Assembly: GCA_937873155.1 (NCBI GenBank)
Contig: CALMVZ010000026.1
Coordinates: forward strand, 62,001 to 126,000
Length of the DNA stretch: 64,000 bases
Direction: 5' to 3'
Source of the DNA: an uncultured Bacteroidota bacterium
Lineage (GTDB): Bacteria > Bacteroidota > Bacteroidia > B-17B0 > Aurantibacillaceae
The notes below the pieces were generated by a model. It was not told the DNA's origin, did not search any database, and worked only from the letters and a program-made list of their open reading frames with translations. How positions within the stretch are numbered: position 1 is the first letter of the stretch; each line of letters begins with the position of its first letter. The translations under genes and the position numbers were made by a program. Below, one piece after another: positions 41,506 to 50,063 of this stretch.

Positions 41506-42710
41506 TGTTCGATATAAATATCATACGTAAGGATTTCCCGATCCTTTCCAAAACAATAAATGGAAAGCCGCTGATCTATTTTGATAATGGTGCCACCACT
41601 CAAAAACCAAAAGCGGTAATTGATGCTCTTGTAAAGTATTACTCAGAACAAAACGCAAATATTCATCGGGGAGTTCATACTTTAAGCCGAGAAGCAACCA
41701 TTTTATTTGAAGAAGCAAGAAAGAATGTCGCAAAATTCATCGGTGCTTCGGAAGAAGAACTTATTTTTACCGCAGGAACAACAGATGGCATTAATATTGT
41801 GGCTAGCGGATTAAATTTACCCGGAGGAAGCGAGATCATAGTTACAGAAATGGAGCATCATTCCAATATCCTCCCATGGCAGTTGTGGTGTGAGAGAAAT
41901 AACGGGAAGCTGAAATTCATTCCGCTAAATAAAGATGGTACTCTTCAAGTTGAAAAACTAAATGAGCTAATTACCCCGAACACAAAAGTGCTAGCTATAA
42001 CGCATGTATCAAATACATTGGGCATTATTAATCCTGTGAAAGAATTAGTTAAAACTGCTAAAGAAAAAGGTTTGATCGTTTTGATCGACGGTGCACAATC
42101 CGTTCCTCATATGAAAGTAAATGTTCAGGAACTAGGAGCAGATTTCTTTGTATTCAGCGGACATAAAGTATACGCGCCAACAGGAGTAGGAGTTTTGTGG
42201 ATGAATAAAAACTGGATCTCGAAATTACAATTAGTAAAAGCAGGAGGCGGCACAATAAAAACCGTAAGTTTCGAAAAAACAGAATACGCTGATGGAACTT
42301 TGCGTTTTGAACCCGGCACCCCGAACATTGAAGGCGTTATTGGTTTAGCAGCTGCAATACATTATGTGAATGCAATTGGAATCGAATCTATTTCAAACCA
42401 TGAGCATACCCTATTGGAACATGCAACCAAGCAACTCAACGAAATCAAAGAGGTGGAGATCTACGGAAATACAAAAAATAAAGCAGGAGTTATTTCCTTC
42501 AATGTAAAAGGCGCACATCCTTTTGATGTAGGTACTTTATTGGATAAATACGGAATTGCGGTGAGAACCGGTCACCATTGTACACAACCCTTAATGAGTT
42601 GTTTACATATTCCTGGAACGGTTCGGGCTTCTTTTGCCATGTATAATACTTTGGAGGAAGTAGATCAATTTATTGAAGCTTTGAAAAAATCAATTAAAAT
42701 GTTGTCATGA
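41505..42710 (+). CDS. sufS: Cysteine desulfurase SufS
   Basis: 401 residues, PLP-dependent class V aminotransferase fold. It takes sulfur from L-cysteine as a Cys persulfide. Visible are YFDNGATTQKP at the start, the cofactor Asp in LIDGAQSVPH, the Schiff-base Lys in FVFSGHKVYAPTG and the active-site Cys in RTGHHCTQPLM, in the short-loop arrangement of group II (SufS/CsdA) enzymes that need SufE. The start is GTG at 41505, within the sufD stop; the 3' end overlaps sufE by four bases (ATGA). Confidence 0.97.
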   Translation: MFDINIIRKDFPILSKTINGKPLIYFDNGATTQKPKAVIDALVKYYSEQNANIHRGVHTLSREATILFEEARKNVAKFIGASEEELIFTAGTTDGINIVASGLNLPGGSEIIVTEMEHHSNILPWQLWCERNNGKLKFIPLNKDGTLQVEKLNELITPNTKVLAITHVSNTLGIINPVKELVKTAKEKGLIVLIDGAQSVPHMKVNVQELGADFFVFSGHKVYAPTGVGVLWMNKNWISKLQLVKAGGGTIKTVSFEKTEYADGTLRFEPGTPNIEGVIGLAAAIHYVNAIGIESISNHEHTLLEHATKQLNEIKEVEIYGNTKNKAGVISFNVKGAHPFDVGTLLDKYGIAVRTGHHCTQPLMSCLHIPGTVRASFAMYNTLEEVDQFIEALKKSIKMLS

Positions 42711-43153
42711 CCATTAAAGAGATAGAACAGGAAATAATCGATGAATTTGAGATCTTTGGTGAAGACTGGGAAGGAAAATACGGGCACTTAATTGATCTCG
42801 GAAGATCCTTACCGAAAATAAAAGAAGAATATAAAACGGAAAACAGGATAATAAAAGGGTGCCAGAGTAAAGTATGGTTGCATTCGGAAGTAAAGGACGG
42901 AAAAATAGTTTATACGGCCGACAGTGACGCGATCATTACAAAAGGTATGGTAGCTTTAATGATAAGAGTATTATCAGGACAAAAAGCTGATGATATAGTA
43001 AGTGCAGAATTAGATTTTATAAATAAGATAGGATTAAAAGAACACTTGTCTCCTACAAGAGCAAACGGACTCGTAAGTATGATAAAGCAGATGAAACTGG
43101 ATGCTTTGGCCTTAAGTAGATCTACGAACTACGAACCACCAACTAAGAACTAA
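42707..43153 (+). CDS. sufE: SufE sulfur acceptor
   Basis: 148 residues. Accepts persulfide sulfur from SufS and hands it to SufB. The active Cys is in IIKGCQSKVWL, with the family patterns LIDLGRSLPKIKEEYKTENR before and SPTRANGLVSMIKQMK at the end. ATGA overlap with sufS and 1-bp gap to the next gene show a tight operon. The last dozen residues (RSTNYEPPTKN) are variable. Confidence 0.95.
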   Translation: MTIKEIEQEIIDEFEIFGEDWEGKYGHLIDLGRSLPKIKEEYKTENRIIKGCQSKVWLHSEVKDGKIVYTADSDAIITKGMVALMIRVLSGQKADDIVSAELDFINKIGLKEHLSPTRANGLVSMIKQMKLDALALSRSTNYEPPTKN

Positions 43154-43154
43154 A

Positions 43155-43484
43155 ATGGCAGCAATAATAATAACAAAGAACACAGAATTGATGCAGCGCG
43201 TGATCGATGAGATCAAAACCTGCTTCGACCCGGAAATTCCTGTGGATGTATGGGAATTAGGACTCATTTATGAATTGGATCTGAATGATGAGAATGAATT
43301 AAAGATCACAATGACTTTAACATCTCCGAATTGTCCGGCGGCAGAAAGTTTACCTGCAGAAGTTGAGAATAAGTGTAAATTAGTTCAAGGGATTAAATCC
43401 GTCGAATTAAAATTAACCTTTGAACCAACCTGGACCAAAGAAATGATGAGCGAAGTAGCGCAATTAGAATTAGGATTTATGTAA
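43155..43484 (+). CDS. sufT: SufT-like MIP18/DUF59 protein
   Basis: 109 residues. The MIP18 (DUF59) domain covers nearly the whole protein: IKTCFDPEIPVDVWELGLIY, then MTLTSPNCPAAESLPAEVEN with the conserved Cys, and LTFEPTWTKEMMSEVAQLEL. Members act in maturation of Fe-S proteins, and this one closes the suf operon directly behind sufE. The N-terminus (IIITKNTELMQRVID) is an added helix found in the stand-alone bacterial forms. Confidence 0.92.
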   Translation: MAAIIITKNTELMQRVIDEIKTCFDPEIPVDVWELGLIYELDLNDENELKITMTLTSPNCPAAESLPAEVENKCKLVQGIKSVELKLTFEPTWTKEMMSEVAQLELGFM

Positions 43485-43510
43485 TTGCCTGGATAGAAAT
43501 AACACAATAG

Positions 43511-43583
43511 TAAAAATCCCGAAGGGATAAAATGATTATAGAAAAGAAATGGCAAAGCAATAAAAATCCCGAAAGGATGGTAT
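43511..43583. repeat. Two REP-like units between sufT and DUF2480
   Basis: TAAAAATCCCGAAGGGAT at 43511 and TAAAAATCCCGAAAGGAT at 43561, exactly 50 bp apart. Each is a small hairpin (ATCCC-GAA-GGGAT) followed by an A/T-rich tail; the first tail AAAATGATTATAGAAA resembles the CAATGTCGGTAA tail of the repeat at 23026-23161, so they belong to one family. Confidence 0.6.
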
Positions 43584-43589
43584 AACGGA

Positions 43590-44099
43590 ATGAACGATGA
43601 AATTGTAAATAAAGTAGCAAACAGCGGATTGATCACGATTGATCTTGAAGAATTCTATGGTGATAACGAACGTGTATTGCTGGATGTAAAACCATTGTTA
43701 TTCCGGGAGCTGATACTGAAAGAAAAAGATTTCCGTGAGTTCATTAAGAATGAAGATTGGGCCAAATACAAAAATAAATTTGTTGCTATCACTTGTACCA
43801 ATGATGCGATCGTTCCAACCTGGGCTTATATGTTATTGAGTTTAGCTTTGGAACCATTTGCAAAAAAGATCGTCTTTGGAAATTTGGAGCAATTGGAAGT
43901 GAGCGTATTCGATGAAGCTTTAAGTAAAATTGATTTCTCCCAATACAAAGATGCACGTATTGTCATCAAAGGTTGCAGTGGAAAACCGGTTCCGACAAAT
44001 GCCTTTGTAAAATTAACAGCTGCTTTAAGGCCATTCGCAAAAAGCATCATGTATGGCGAACCATGCAGTACAGTACCCTTATACAAAGCCCCTAAATAA
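43590..44099 (+). CDS. DUF2480 family protein
   Basis: 169 residues, soluble. The sequence NKVANSGLITIDLEEFY at the start, KNKFVAITCTNDAIVPTWAYML in the middle and IVIKGCSGKPVPTNAFVKLT near the end are the conserved blocks of DUF2480, a Bacteroidota family of unknown function. It follows the suf genes on the same strand after a 105-bp spacer with two REP-like units, the second of which forms its leader. In related genomes it is often near suf genes, which hints at a role linked with Fe-S biology; this is memory-based and not shown here. Confidence 0.87.
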   Translation: MNDEIVNKVANSGLITIDLEEFYGDNERVLLDVKPLLFRELILKEKDFREFIKNEDWAKYKNKFVAITCTNDAIVPTWAYMLLSLALEPFAKKIVFGNLEQLEVSVFDEALSKIDFSQYKDARIVIKGCSGKPVPTNAFVKLTAALRPFAKSIMYGEPCSTVPLYKAPK

Positions 44100-44108
44100 A
44101 CAGATTAT

Positions 44109-44128
44109 ACCTCTCCTGAAGGAGAGGT
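44109..44128. repeat. Perfect hairpin after the DUF2480 gene
   Basis: ACCTCTCC-TGAA-GGAGAGGT forms an 8-bp stem with a TGAA tetraloop, 10 bp after the stop. There is no T-run, so it is a repeat hairpin or RNA 3' end rather than a full intrinsic terminator. Confidence 0.5.
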
Positions 44129-44150
44129 TGATTGTCAAATCAGGAGAAGT

Positions 44151-44876
44151 TCACACCCGCGTATCGTTCCAATTACTCTTCGAGAAATTCTTATTGAACG
44201 CAAAGGTCGCGTAAGCTGTAAACCCGCAACAGAAAATAAATAAATGAAAGTAAGTTGCAATTCTGTAACCGCACCAATAAGGAGCGCTTCTGTCAAGCGT
44301 AATAAGCCTTATAGGTAATGAAAGATCGACGATCAGAACAAAAATAGCAATGGTCAGTATCAAAGTTTCAAAGGTCCTCATCGGGAATAAAGCATATTTC
44401 CTGTACCATTTGTATTCTTTCCCCCAGCTGTGGATCAAATAAAAATTCCCATTGATGGTGGGCGCAAACAAAAGGCAAGGCTTGTCCTTTTCTTTTTTCG
44501 AGAACGCTTCCGCCTGGGCAAGGATCTTAAAGCCTTTAAGATCTTTTTTAAATCCTGTATTCAGATCTTTGATTTTCAGAACAGCTTCATAAGGAAATTC
44601 ATCTTTATAATACTGACTGTCTAAAAAACGTAATCGGTATAATATGCAGATCTTCTTAATTTCCTCCAGGCTGAAAACAAAAGACGGGTCAATTTCTGTT
44701 TCATCCAATAACTCAAAACTCTTGTTGTAGAATTTAAGATTCCCTAAAATTTTATTTTCCTTTAAGAGATCTGAACTGAGAATGGTTTTTACTTCATCAA
44801 GCAAAACATCTTCCTGCGAGCGTTTTTTGGTACGCGTCCTTAAAAGTTCATTTGTTATGTTAACGTCGCTGAACAC
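44151..44876 (-). CDS. Unknown protein with C-terminal membrane helices
   Basis: 241 residues. The N-terminal 150 are soluble and charged (RTRTKKRSQEDVLLDEVKTI; a LEEIKKICILYRLRFLDSQYY segment), with a central KDKPCLLFAPTINGNFYLIHSWG strand. Two membrane segments follow (TFETLILTIAIFVLIVDLSL and YFHLFIFCCGFTAYATFAF). No family is recognised. It starts 6 bp after the stop of the next gene upstream on the minus strand, so the pair may form an operon. Perhaps an envelope-associated protein; nothing more can be said. Confidence 0.6.
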   Translation of the reverse strand: MFSDVNITNELLRTRTKKRSQEDVLLDEVKTILSSDLLKENKILGNLKFYNKSFELLDETEIDPSFVFSLEEIKKICILYRLRFLDSQYYKDEFPYEAVLKIKDLNTGFKKDLKGFKILAQAEAFSKKEKDKPCLLFAPTINGNFYLIHSWGKEYKWYRKYALFPMRTFETLILTIAIFVLIVDLSLPIRLITLDRSAPYWCGYRIATYFHLFIFCCGFTAYATFAFNKNFSKSNWNDTRV

Positions 44877-44882
44877 AGAATT

Positions 44883-45596
44883 TTAATAAGGAATAATGGC
44901 GATCCCTACCGAATAAGGTATAACACCCTTAGGGCCATTCTTTGTAAATACTTCACTTAGGTAATAACTGGCAGTTAAACAAACCTGTTCAACACCAATC
45001 CTGAAAACCAAACCGTAACGCAAACGATTTATGTTTTGTGTATTGTAACGGCGGACACGTCCGTCAGCATCATCTGTTTTCCTGAAATCAGAAACTACGT
45101 AACCAATTTTACCGCCTAGCATTATTTTGAACATAGTTGCAGTTTTCGTACGGAAACGTAATTCAATAGGAATTTCAAAACTGCGTTCATTATAACGGTT
45201 CGCGATATATGGAATGGTCTTTGGTTCTAAAATAGTGGTAACAGTAGAATTCGTGCTATCCAATTGATAAACGAAATTTGCATTGGAACTGTAATTGTGA
45301 GCATAAAATCCCAAACCATACCCTAAACTAAAATTTGAACTTCCGAATGGTTTATCGAACATGGTTGCAAATGCAAAACCTATACATTTCCAATCCGATT
45401 TGATCCCTTTTGGTACGCCAAGCCAGTTAGTATAATTAACTTCCAGGATAAGACGGTCGCGCGGATCGCCTTTGTAATTTTTCAGATCGTATTCTGAACT
45501 GCCTTTATAATTGGGAGATGTTGTTGGAGTAGATTGCGCAAGAGCGAAAAACCCTGATAAAATAAATGCAAGTAAATATGTAAAATGCTTTAGCAC
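44883..45596 (-). CDS. Outer-membrane beta-barrel-like protein
   Basis: 237 residues from a GTG start. A signal peptide (FTYLLAFILSGFFALAQ) is followed by a pattern of alternating strands with aromatic ends (DRLILEVNYTNWLG; FSLGYGLGFYAHNY; IPIELRFRTKTATMFKIMLGGKIGYVVSDF; LRYGLVFRIGVEQVCLTASYYL), ending in IPYSVGIAIIPY with a terminal aromatic. This fits an 8-stranded PorT/OmpA-like barrel of the outer membrane. It is divergent from the CxxCH gene at 45690 and probably co-transcribed with 44151-44876. Confidence 0.7.
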   Translation of the reverse strand: MLKHFTYLLAFILSGFFALAQSTPTTSPNYKGSSEYDLKNYKGDPRDRLILEVNYTNWLGVPKGIKSDWKCIGFAFATMFDKPFGSSNFSLGYGLGFYAHNYSSNANFVYQLDSTNSTVTTILEPKTIPYIANRYNERSFEIPIELRFRTKTATMFKIMLGGKIGYVVSDFRKTDDADGRVRRYNTQNINRLRYGLVFRIGVEQVCLTASYYLSEVFTKNGPKGVIPYSVGIAIIPY

Positions 45597-45689
45597 GGGA
45601 CCATAAATTTACGACTTTTTGACTTCTTATTTTCTTTGAAATCCCGAATAAATTGGCTAAATTGCATGTTAACATTCAGGGATTTGCGT

Positions 45690-46511
45690 ATGAAAAGACT
45701 TTTATTTTTTATTTCGTTAGGTGCAATTTTTACAGGATCAACTGCATTTATAATCAGTAGCGGTGGTATAACAGGACGTACCGGTTCTCCGGGAGAAGGC
45801 ACTTGTTCAGGTTGTCATGGCGGTGGTAGCGGACCAACTACTGTTAGCTTATCAGCTTCTCCCTCTTTTACTACAGGACAATTTGCACCCGGGCAAACTT
45901 ACACAATTACTTTAACGGTGATCAACAGTGCCTTCTCGAAATTCGGGTTTAATGCTGAGATCTTAGATCCTTCGAATACAAATGCAGGAAATATTTCCGC
46001 CGGACTTTCCGGTGTACAAGTTATAAATGCTACACGTAAAAATGTAACGCACACGGCTCCAAAATCGGGTACAGGATCTGCTCCTTTTCAATTTGTATGG
46101 ACTGCTCCAAGTACGGGAACGGCTATCGTTTACGTTGCAGGTAACGCTGTTGACGGAACAGGTGGAACAGGCGGAGATGCGGGAGGAAATACTTCATTTG
46201 TACTTACAGCTAATTCAAGTATCGGGATAAATGAAGCGGTTTCCAGCGGGGTTTCCGGACTGAATGTATATCCTAACCCTGTTAGATCTGAATTCAGGAT
46301 CAGCTATAACTTAATTGAAAGCGGCAATGTAAAAGCTGCGTTGTATAATTTACAAGGGCAGGAAATAGCTGAAATTACCAATGAGGATCAGCATATAGGA
46401 TTACAAACCGTAAATGCCCAACTGCCTCCTGATCTGGCTAAAGGCGTTTATTTTGTGAAGATCTCGGTCGACGGAAGACAGCAAGCTCAGCGCTTGATTA
46501 TTACTCAATAA
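45690..46511 (+). CDS. Secreted CxxCH (choice-of-anchor V) protein with T9SS sorting domain
   Basis: 273 residues from the ATG at 45690, chosen because it begins a good signal peptide (MKRLLFFISLGAIFTGSTAF); an upstream ATG at 45666 and the frame from 45636 would place charged residues first. The mature part starts with GEGTCSGCHGGG, a heme c-binding type CxxCH, then a reelin-like beta domain (residues about 50-175) and a C-terminal type IX sorting domain (LNVYPNPVRSEF through RLIITQ). It would be secreted and possibly carry heme. The exact function is not known. Confidence 0.82.
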   Translation: MKRLLFFISLGAIFTGSTAFIISSGGITGRTGSPGEGTCSGCHGGGSGPTTVSLSASPSFTTGQFAPGQTYTITLTVINSAFSKFGFNAEILDPSNTNAGNISAGLSGVQVINATRKNVTHTAPKSGTGSAPFQFVWTAPSTGTAIVYVAGNAVDGTGGTGGDAGGNTSFVLTANSSIGINEAVSSGVSGLNVYPNPVRSEFRISYNLIESGNVKAALYNLQGQEIAEITNEDQHIGLQTVNAQLPPDLAKGVYFVKISVDGRQQAQRLIITQ

Positions 46512-46582
46512 GGCGCTTCTTTTTATTTAGACAAATCCCCAAAAAAAGCGATAAAAAAGGGCTCGGTAACCAAACATTTTTA

Positions 46583-46590
46583 TAGATTTG
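46583..46590 (+). promoter_or_regulatory. -7 box upstream of the aminotransferase gene
   Basis: TAGATTTG fits TAnnTTTG and ends 20 bp before the ATG at 46611. No clear -33 TTG is seen at the usual distance. Confidence 0.4.
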
Positions 46591-46610
46591 TTCCTGAAAC
46601 TATTTAGTTT

Positions 46611-47807
46611 ATGACATACCTTTCACAGCGTGTTAAAGATATCAGCGAATCGCAAACAATCGCGATGGCGCGGAAAAGCCGTGAGTTAAAAGCTCAGGGA
46701 GTTGATATCATCAGTTTGAGTTTAGGTGAGCCGGATTTTACCACGCCTCAGATCATTAAGGATGAAGCTAAAAAAGCAATTGATTCTGATTACAGTTATT
46801 ATACGCACGTTTCGGGATATTTGGAATTACGCCAGGCTATTTGTGAAAAATTTAAAAGGGATAATGGTGTAATATATACACCTGACGAAATTGTTGTTTC
46901 AACCGGTGCGAAACAAAGTATTGCAAACGCCGTATTGTGTTTGTTGAACGAGGGCGATGAAGTTATTGTTCCTTCTCCATATTGGGTAAGTTATTTGGAG
47001 TTGTTGAAACTAGCAGGTGCAAAACCAATTATCATTCCCACAACGATCGAATCCGATTTTAAGATCACTCCTGAACAATTAAAAAAACATATCACACCAA
47101 AGACACGCATGCTGATCTTCAGTACACCGTGTAACCCGACAGGTTCTGTGTATTCGAAAGCAGAATTAAAAGCTATAGCGGAAGAAGTTGTGAAACATGA
47201 AGAGATGTACATCATCAGCGATGAGATCTATGAACACATCAATTTTGTTGGAGGACATGAGTGTATGGCACAATTTGATTTCATTAAAGAACGTACGATC
47301 TTAATTAATGGTGTTTCAAAAGGATTTGCAATGACAGGCTGGAGGGGCGGAATTTTAGCTGCACCAAAATGGATAGCACAGGCTTGCGATAAAATGCAGG
47401 GACAATTCACATCAGCTACGTGCAGCATTACTCAAAAAGCAATGCACAAAGCAATGGAATTAGATTTTCCTACCTATATCAAACCAATGCGTGATGCATT
47501 TCAGAAACGCAGGGACCTTGTTCTGAAATTAATGAAAGAGATCCCGGGGTTAAAAACAAATCATCCGCAAGGTGCATTTTACGTTTTTCCTGAAGTGAGT
47601 TATTATTTCGGAAGATCTTATAATGGAAAAACGATAAAAAACGGCAGCGACATTTCTATGTTCTTGCTGGATGAAGCTCACGTGGCATTAGTGCCCGGCG
47701 CAGCATTCGGTGATGATAATTATATCCGTTTCTCTTACGCCACCTCAGAAGAGAACTTAACAGAAGCTTTAAAGCGCATGAAAGAAGCTCTTGCGAAACT
47801 TAAATAA
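46611..47807 (+). CDS. aspC: PLP-dependent aspartate-type aminotransferase
   Basis: 398 residues, class I/II aminotransferase. DIISLSLGEPDFTTPQIIKD near the start, the CNPTGSVYS motif, Asp and Tyr in ISDEIYEHINFVG, and the Schiff-base Lys in NGVSKGFAMTGWRGG mark the 1-beta aspartate aminotransferase subgroup; the C-terminal Arg in YIRFSYATS binds the substrate carboxylate. Amino donor is probably aspartate. It is followed 3 bp later by the heptose kinase gene, so the two are co-transcribed although their pathways differ. Confidence 0.93.
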   Translation: MTYLSQRVKDISESQTIAMARKSRELKAQGVDIISLSLGEPDFTTPQIIKDEAKKAIDSDYSYYTHVSGYLELRQAICEKFKRDNGVIYTPDEIVVSTGAKQSIANAVLCLLNEGDEVIVPSPYWVSYLELLKLAGAKPIIIPTTIESDFKITPEQLKKHITPKTRMLIFSTPCNPTGSVYSKAELKAIAEEVVKHEEMYIISDEIYEHINFVGGHECMAQFDFIKERTILINGVSKGFAMTGWRGGILAAPKWIAQACDKMQGQFTSATCSITQKAMHKAMELDFPTYIKPMRDAFQKRRDLVLKLMKEIPGLKTNHPQGAFYVFPEVSYYFGRSYNGKTIKNGSDISMFLLDEAHVALVPGAAFGDDNYIRFSYATSEENLTEALKRMKEALAKLK

Positions 47808-47810
47808 TAA

Positions 47811-48827
47811 ATGAGAAAGTTTTCAATCAAAAAAGAACACATCCGCGAAATTTTCCGCTCGTTCAGTAACCTTAACGTATTAATTATTGGCGACGTAATG
47901 GTGGACAGTTATATGTGGGGAAAAGTAGGACGTATCTCTCCTGAAGCTCCTGTTCCGATCGTTTCAGTTACAAAAAAAGAGCGCCGTTTAGGTGGCGCGG
48001 CTAACGTTGCATTGAATGTTCAGGCATTAGGAGCAAATCCAATTTTGTGTTCTGTTATCGGTGTCGATTATGAAGGAATGTCTTTCTTAGATCTGTTACG
48101 CCAGCAAAAATTAAGTCAAAAAGGCATTTTAAAATCGCGCGACCGCGTAACAACGGTAAAGAACCGTGTGATCGGAAATAATTACCAGGTAGTTCGTGTG
48201 GATGAAGAAACGGAAGAAGATATCACCGCTGATGAAACGCAAAACTTAATTACGCTTATCTCTTATATAATCTCTCACGATAAGATTGATGTGATCATTT
48301 TCGAAGATTATAATAAAGGATTGATCACGCCGAAATTAATTCAGAAGGTTGTAGAATTTGCGAAGAGCAAAGGCATTCCAACCTGCGTGGATCCGAAGAA
48401 GAAAAATTTCAATGCGTATAAAGGTGTTACCTTATTCAAACCAAATTTGAAAGAGTTGCGCGAGGGTTTGAAATTGGATATTGACGGTGATAATATTGCT
48501 GAGTTGCAAAGAGCAGTGAGCAGTTTCCGTGTAAAACAGAAATTAGATACAGCATTAGTTACTTTGGCAGATAAAGGTGTAATTACAAATTCCAGAAGCG
48601 TAAAAGAACATATTGAAGCGCACGTAAGAAATATTGCTGATGTATCAGGAGCAGGGGATACAGTTATTAGTGTAGCCGCTTTATGCCGTGCATTAGAATG
48701 TAATCCTGTATTCACAGCCGCACTTTCAAATTTAGCAGGCGGAATCGTTTGCCAGGAAATCGGCGTTGTTCCTATCAATAAAGAAGAGCTTTTACGCGAA
48801 GCCCTTGAACTTGATTTTGTGAAGTAG
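47811..48827 (+). CDS. rfaE1: D-glycero-beta-D-manno-heptose-7-phosphate kinase (PfkB family)
   Basis: 338 residues. PfkB-family sugar kinase with VLIIGDVMVDSYMWGKVGRISPE-type start (the segment runs 25-47), the RRLGGAANVALNVQALG glycine motif, FEDYNKGLITP, and the catalytic Asp in VSGAGDTVIS. This matches the kinase half of HldE/RfaE, which phosphorylates heptose-7-phosphate for LPS inner core. The nucleotidyltransferase half is absent, so it would be supplied elsewhere. The gene ends a few bases before a GxxExxY cassette bounded by inverted repeats. Confidence 0.88.
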   Translation: MRKFSIKKEHIREIFRSFSNLNVLIIGDVMVDSYMWGKVGRISPEAPVPIVSVTKKERRLGGAANVALNVQALGANPILCSVIGVDYEGMSFLDLLRQQKLSQKGILKSRDRVTTVKNRVIGNNYQVVRVDEETEEDITADETQNLITLISYIISHDKIDVIIFEDYNKGLITPKLIQKVVEFAKSKGIPTCVDPKKKNFNAYKGVTLFKPNLKELREGLKLDIDGDNIAELQRAVSSFRVKQKLDTALVTLADKGVITNSRSVKEHIEAHVRNIADVSGAGDTVISVAALCRALECNPVFTAALSNLAGGIVCQEIGVVPINKEELLREALELDFVK

Positions 48828-48831
48828 CGTT

Positions 48832-49325
48832 TTTTCAACACGGAGATACAGAGATGAGGAGTTACACGGAGGAGGAATACAATAAGATAACAGCTCAAAT
48901 TATTGAAGCCGCAATAGAAGTTCATAAAGAACTCGGCCCGGGATTATTAGAATCAGTATATGAGGTTTGTTTGATCGCGGCAATGAAGGAGAGAGGGTTT
49001 TATGTACAAAGACAACTTGTTTTACCGGTTCACTATAAAGGTCAGGCTTTGGATAAGGATTTTATGATCGATGTTCTGGTTAACGACCTTATCGTCCTTG
49101 AATTGAAATCTGTAGAGGGAATTCTTCCAATTCATGAGGCTCAATTGGTACCATATTTAAAACTATCAAATAAAAAGTTAGGATTGCTTATTAATTTTAA
49201 TGTTCCATTATTGAAAGAAGGAATACGAAGAAAAATTAATGGTAATCTCAAAGAACAAAGCATTAGTAATAAACTTAACTAACCTTCTCTGTGTCCTCAG
49301 TAACTCGGTTACTCTGTGTTGAAAG
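48832..49325. mobile_element. GxxExxY cassette bounded by inverted repeats
   Basis: The left end TTTCAACACGGAGATACAGAG (counting from 48833, 20 bases shown by blocks) and the inverted right end CTTTCAACACAGAGTAACCG match at most positions, and the similarity continues inside (GAGG..ACACGGAGG against GAGGACACAGAGAAGG). The unit, about 490 bp with one gene, sits between the heptose kinase and menG. It resembles a non-autonomous mobile unit or spread gene cassette. No target duplication is evident. Confidence 0.55.
48854..49282 (+). CDS. GxxExxY protein (PDDEXK_3)
   Basis: 142 residues. GxxExxY family: ITAQIIEAAIEVHKELGPGL, then LESVYEVCL, where the motif G-x-x-x-x-Y region gives the name, FMIDVLVNDLIVLELKSVEG with Asp and Glu-x-Lys of a PD-(D/E)xK nuclease fold, and a C-terminal NFNVPLLKEGIRRKI. 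Function unknown; nuclease-like residues suggest nucleic-acid cleavage. The first codons lie inside the left terminal repeat (MRSYTEEEY). It is found in many bacteria with the CACGGAGA-type sequences seen here. Confidence 0.87.
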   Translation: MRSYTEEEYNKITAQIIEAAIEVHKELGPGLLESVYEVCLIAAMKERGFYVQRQLVLPVHYKGQALDKDFMIDVLVNDLIVLELKSVEGILPIHEAQLVPYLKLSNKKLGLLINFNVPLLKEGIRRKINGNLKEQSISNKLN

Positions 49326-49339
49326 GACGAATCTCCATA

Positions 49340-50062
49340 ATGACTAAAGTAACTCCATATAATAACGAAGACTCAAAGAAGGAGCAGGTTGCCGATATGT
49401 TCGACAACATTGCGCACCGTTATGATTTTTTGAACGGACTTTTATCCTTCGGCATTCATAAAGGCTGGAGAAGAAAATGCGTTAAGAAATTAAAAAGCGT
49501 AAATCCAAAGCAGATCTTAGATGTAGCTACCGGCACCGGAGATTTCGCAATAGCTTCTGCTAAATTGAACCCTGATAAAATTATCGGCGTGGATATTTCT
49601 GAAGGAATGATGAAATTCGGGAGAGAGAAATTAAAGAAACTAAACCTTGATAAATTAATTGAATTGCAACCGGGAGATGCGGAAACTTTAAATTTTCCGG
49701 ATAATTCTTTCGATGCGATCACTGTAGGTTTTGGTGTACGGAATTTTGAGAATCTTGAAAAAGGATTAGTAAACCTGAACCGTGTTTTAAAACCGGGAGG
49801 TAAGATAGTGATCCTGGAATTTTCTTATCCAAGAGCGTTCCCTGTAAAGCAATTGTACACTTTCTATTTTTCTGTGATCACACCTTTTCTTGGAAAGTTA
49901 TTCTCTAAAGACAGCCGTGCTTATTCTTATTTACCGGAAAGTGTGAAAGCGTTCCCTAATAATGAGGATTTTATTGCTGTTTTGAATAAATGTGGTTTTA
50001 AAAATTCTTCATTTCAAACTTTATCGTTTGGTGTAGCTGCGATCTACGAAGCAGGGAAGTAG
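49340..50062 (+). CDS. menG: Demethylmenaquinone methyltransferase
   Basis: 240 residues from the ATG at 49340 (a GTG at 49316 belongs to the terminal repeat of the neighbouring cassette). UbiE/MenG patterns: VADMFDNIAHRYDFLNGLLS, motif I LDVATGTGDFAIA, GVDISEGMMKFGREK, and the family signature NFENLEKGLVNLNRVLKPGG. It methylates demethylmenaquinone to menaquinone, the respiratory quinone of Bacteroidota. It is convergent with the TPR-SpoIIE gene (1-bp gap). Confidence 0.94.
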   Translation: MTKVTPYNNEDSKKEQVADMFDNIAHRYDFLNGLLSFGIHKGWRRKCVKKLKSVNPKQILDVATGTGDFAIASAKLNPDKIIGVDISEGMMKFGREKLKKLNLDKLIELQPGDAETLNFPDNSFDAITVGFGVRNFENLEKGLVNLNRVLKPGGKIVILEFSYPRAFPVKQLYTFYFSVITPFLGKLFSKDSRAYSYLPESVKAFPNNEDFIAVLNKCGFKNSSFQTLSFGVAAIYEAGK

Positions 50063-50063
50063 T

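Noticed and set aside
48341-48925. 194-residue minus-strand frame opposite the heptose kinase
   Set aside because: It overlaps a well-supported PfkB kinase and the cassette border, and shows no domain.
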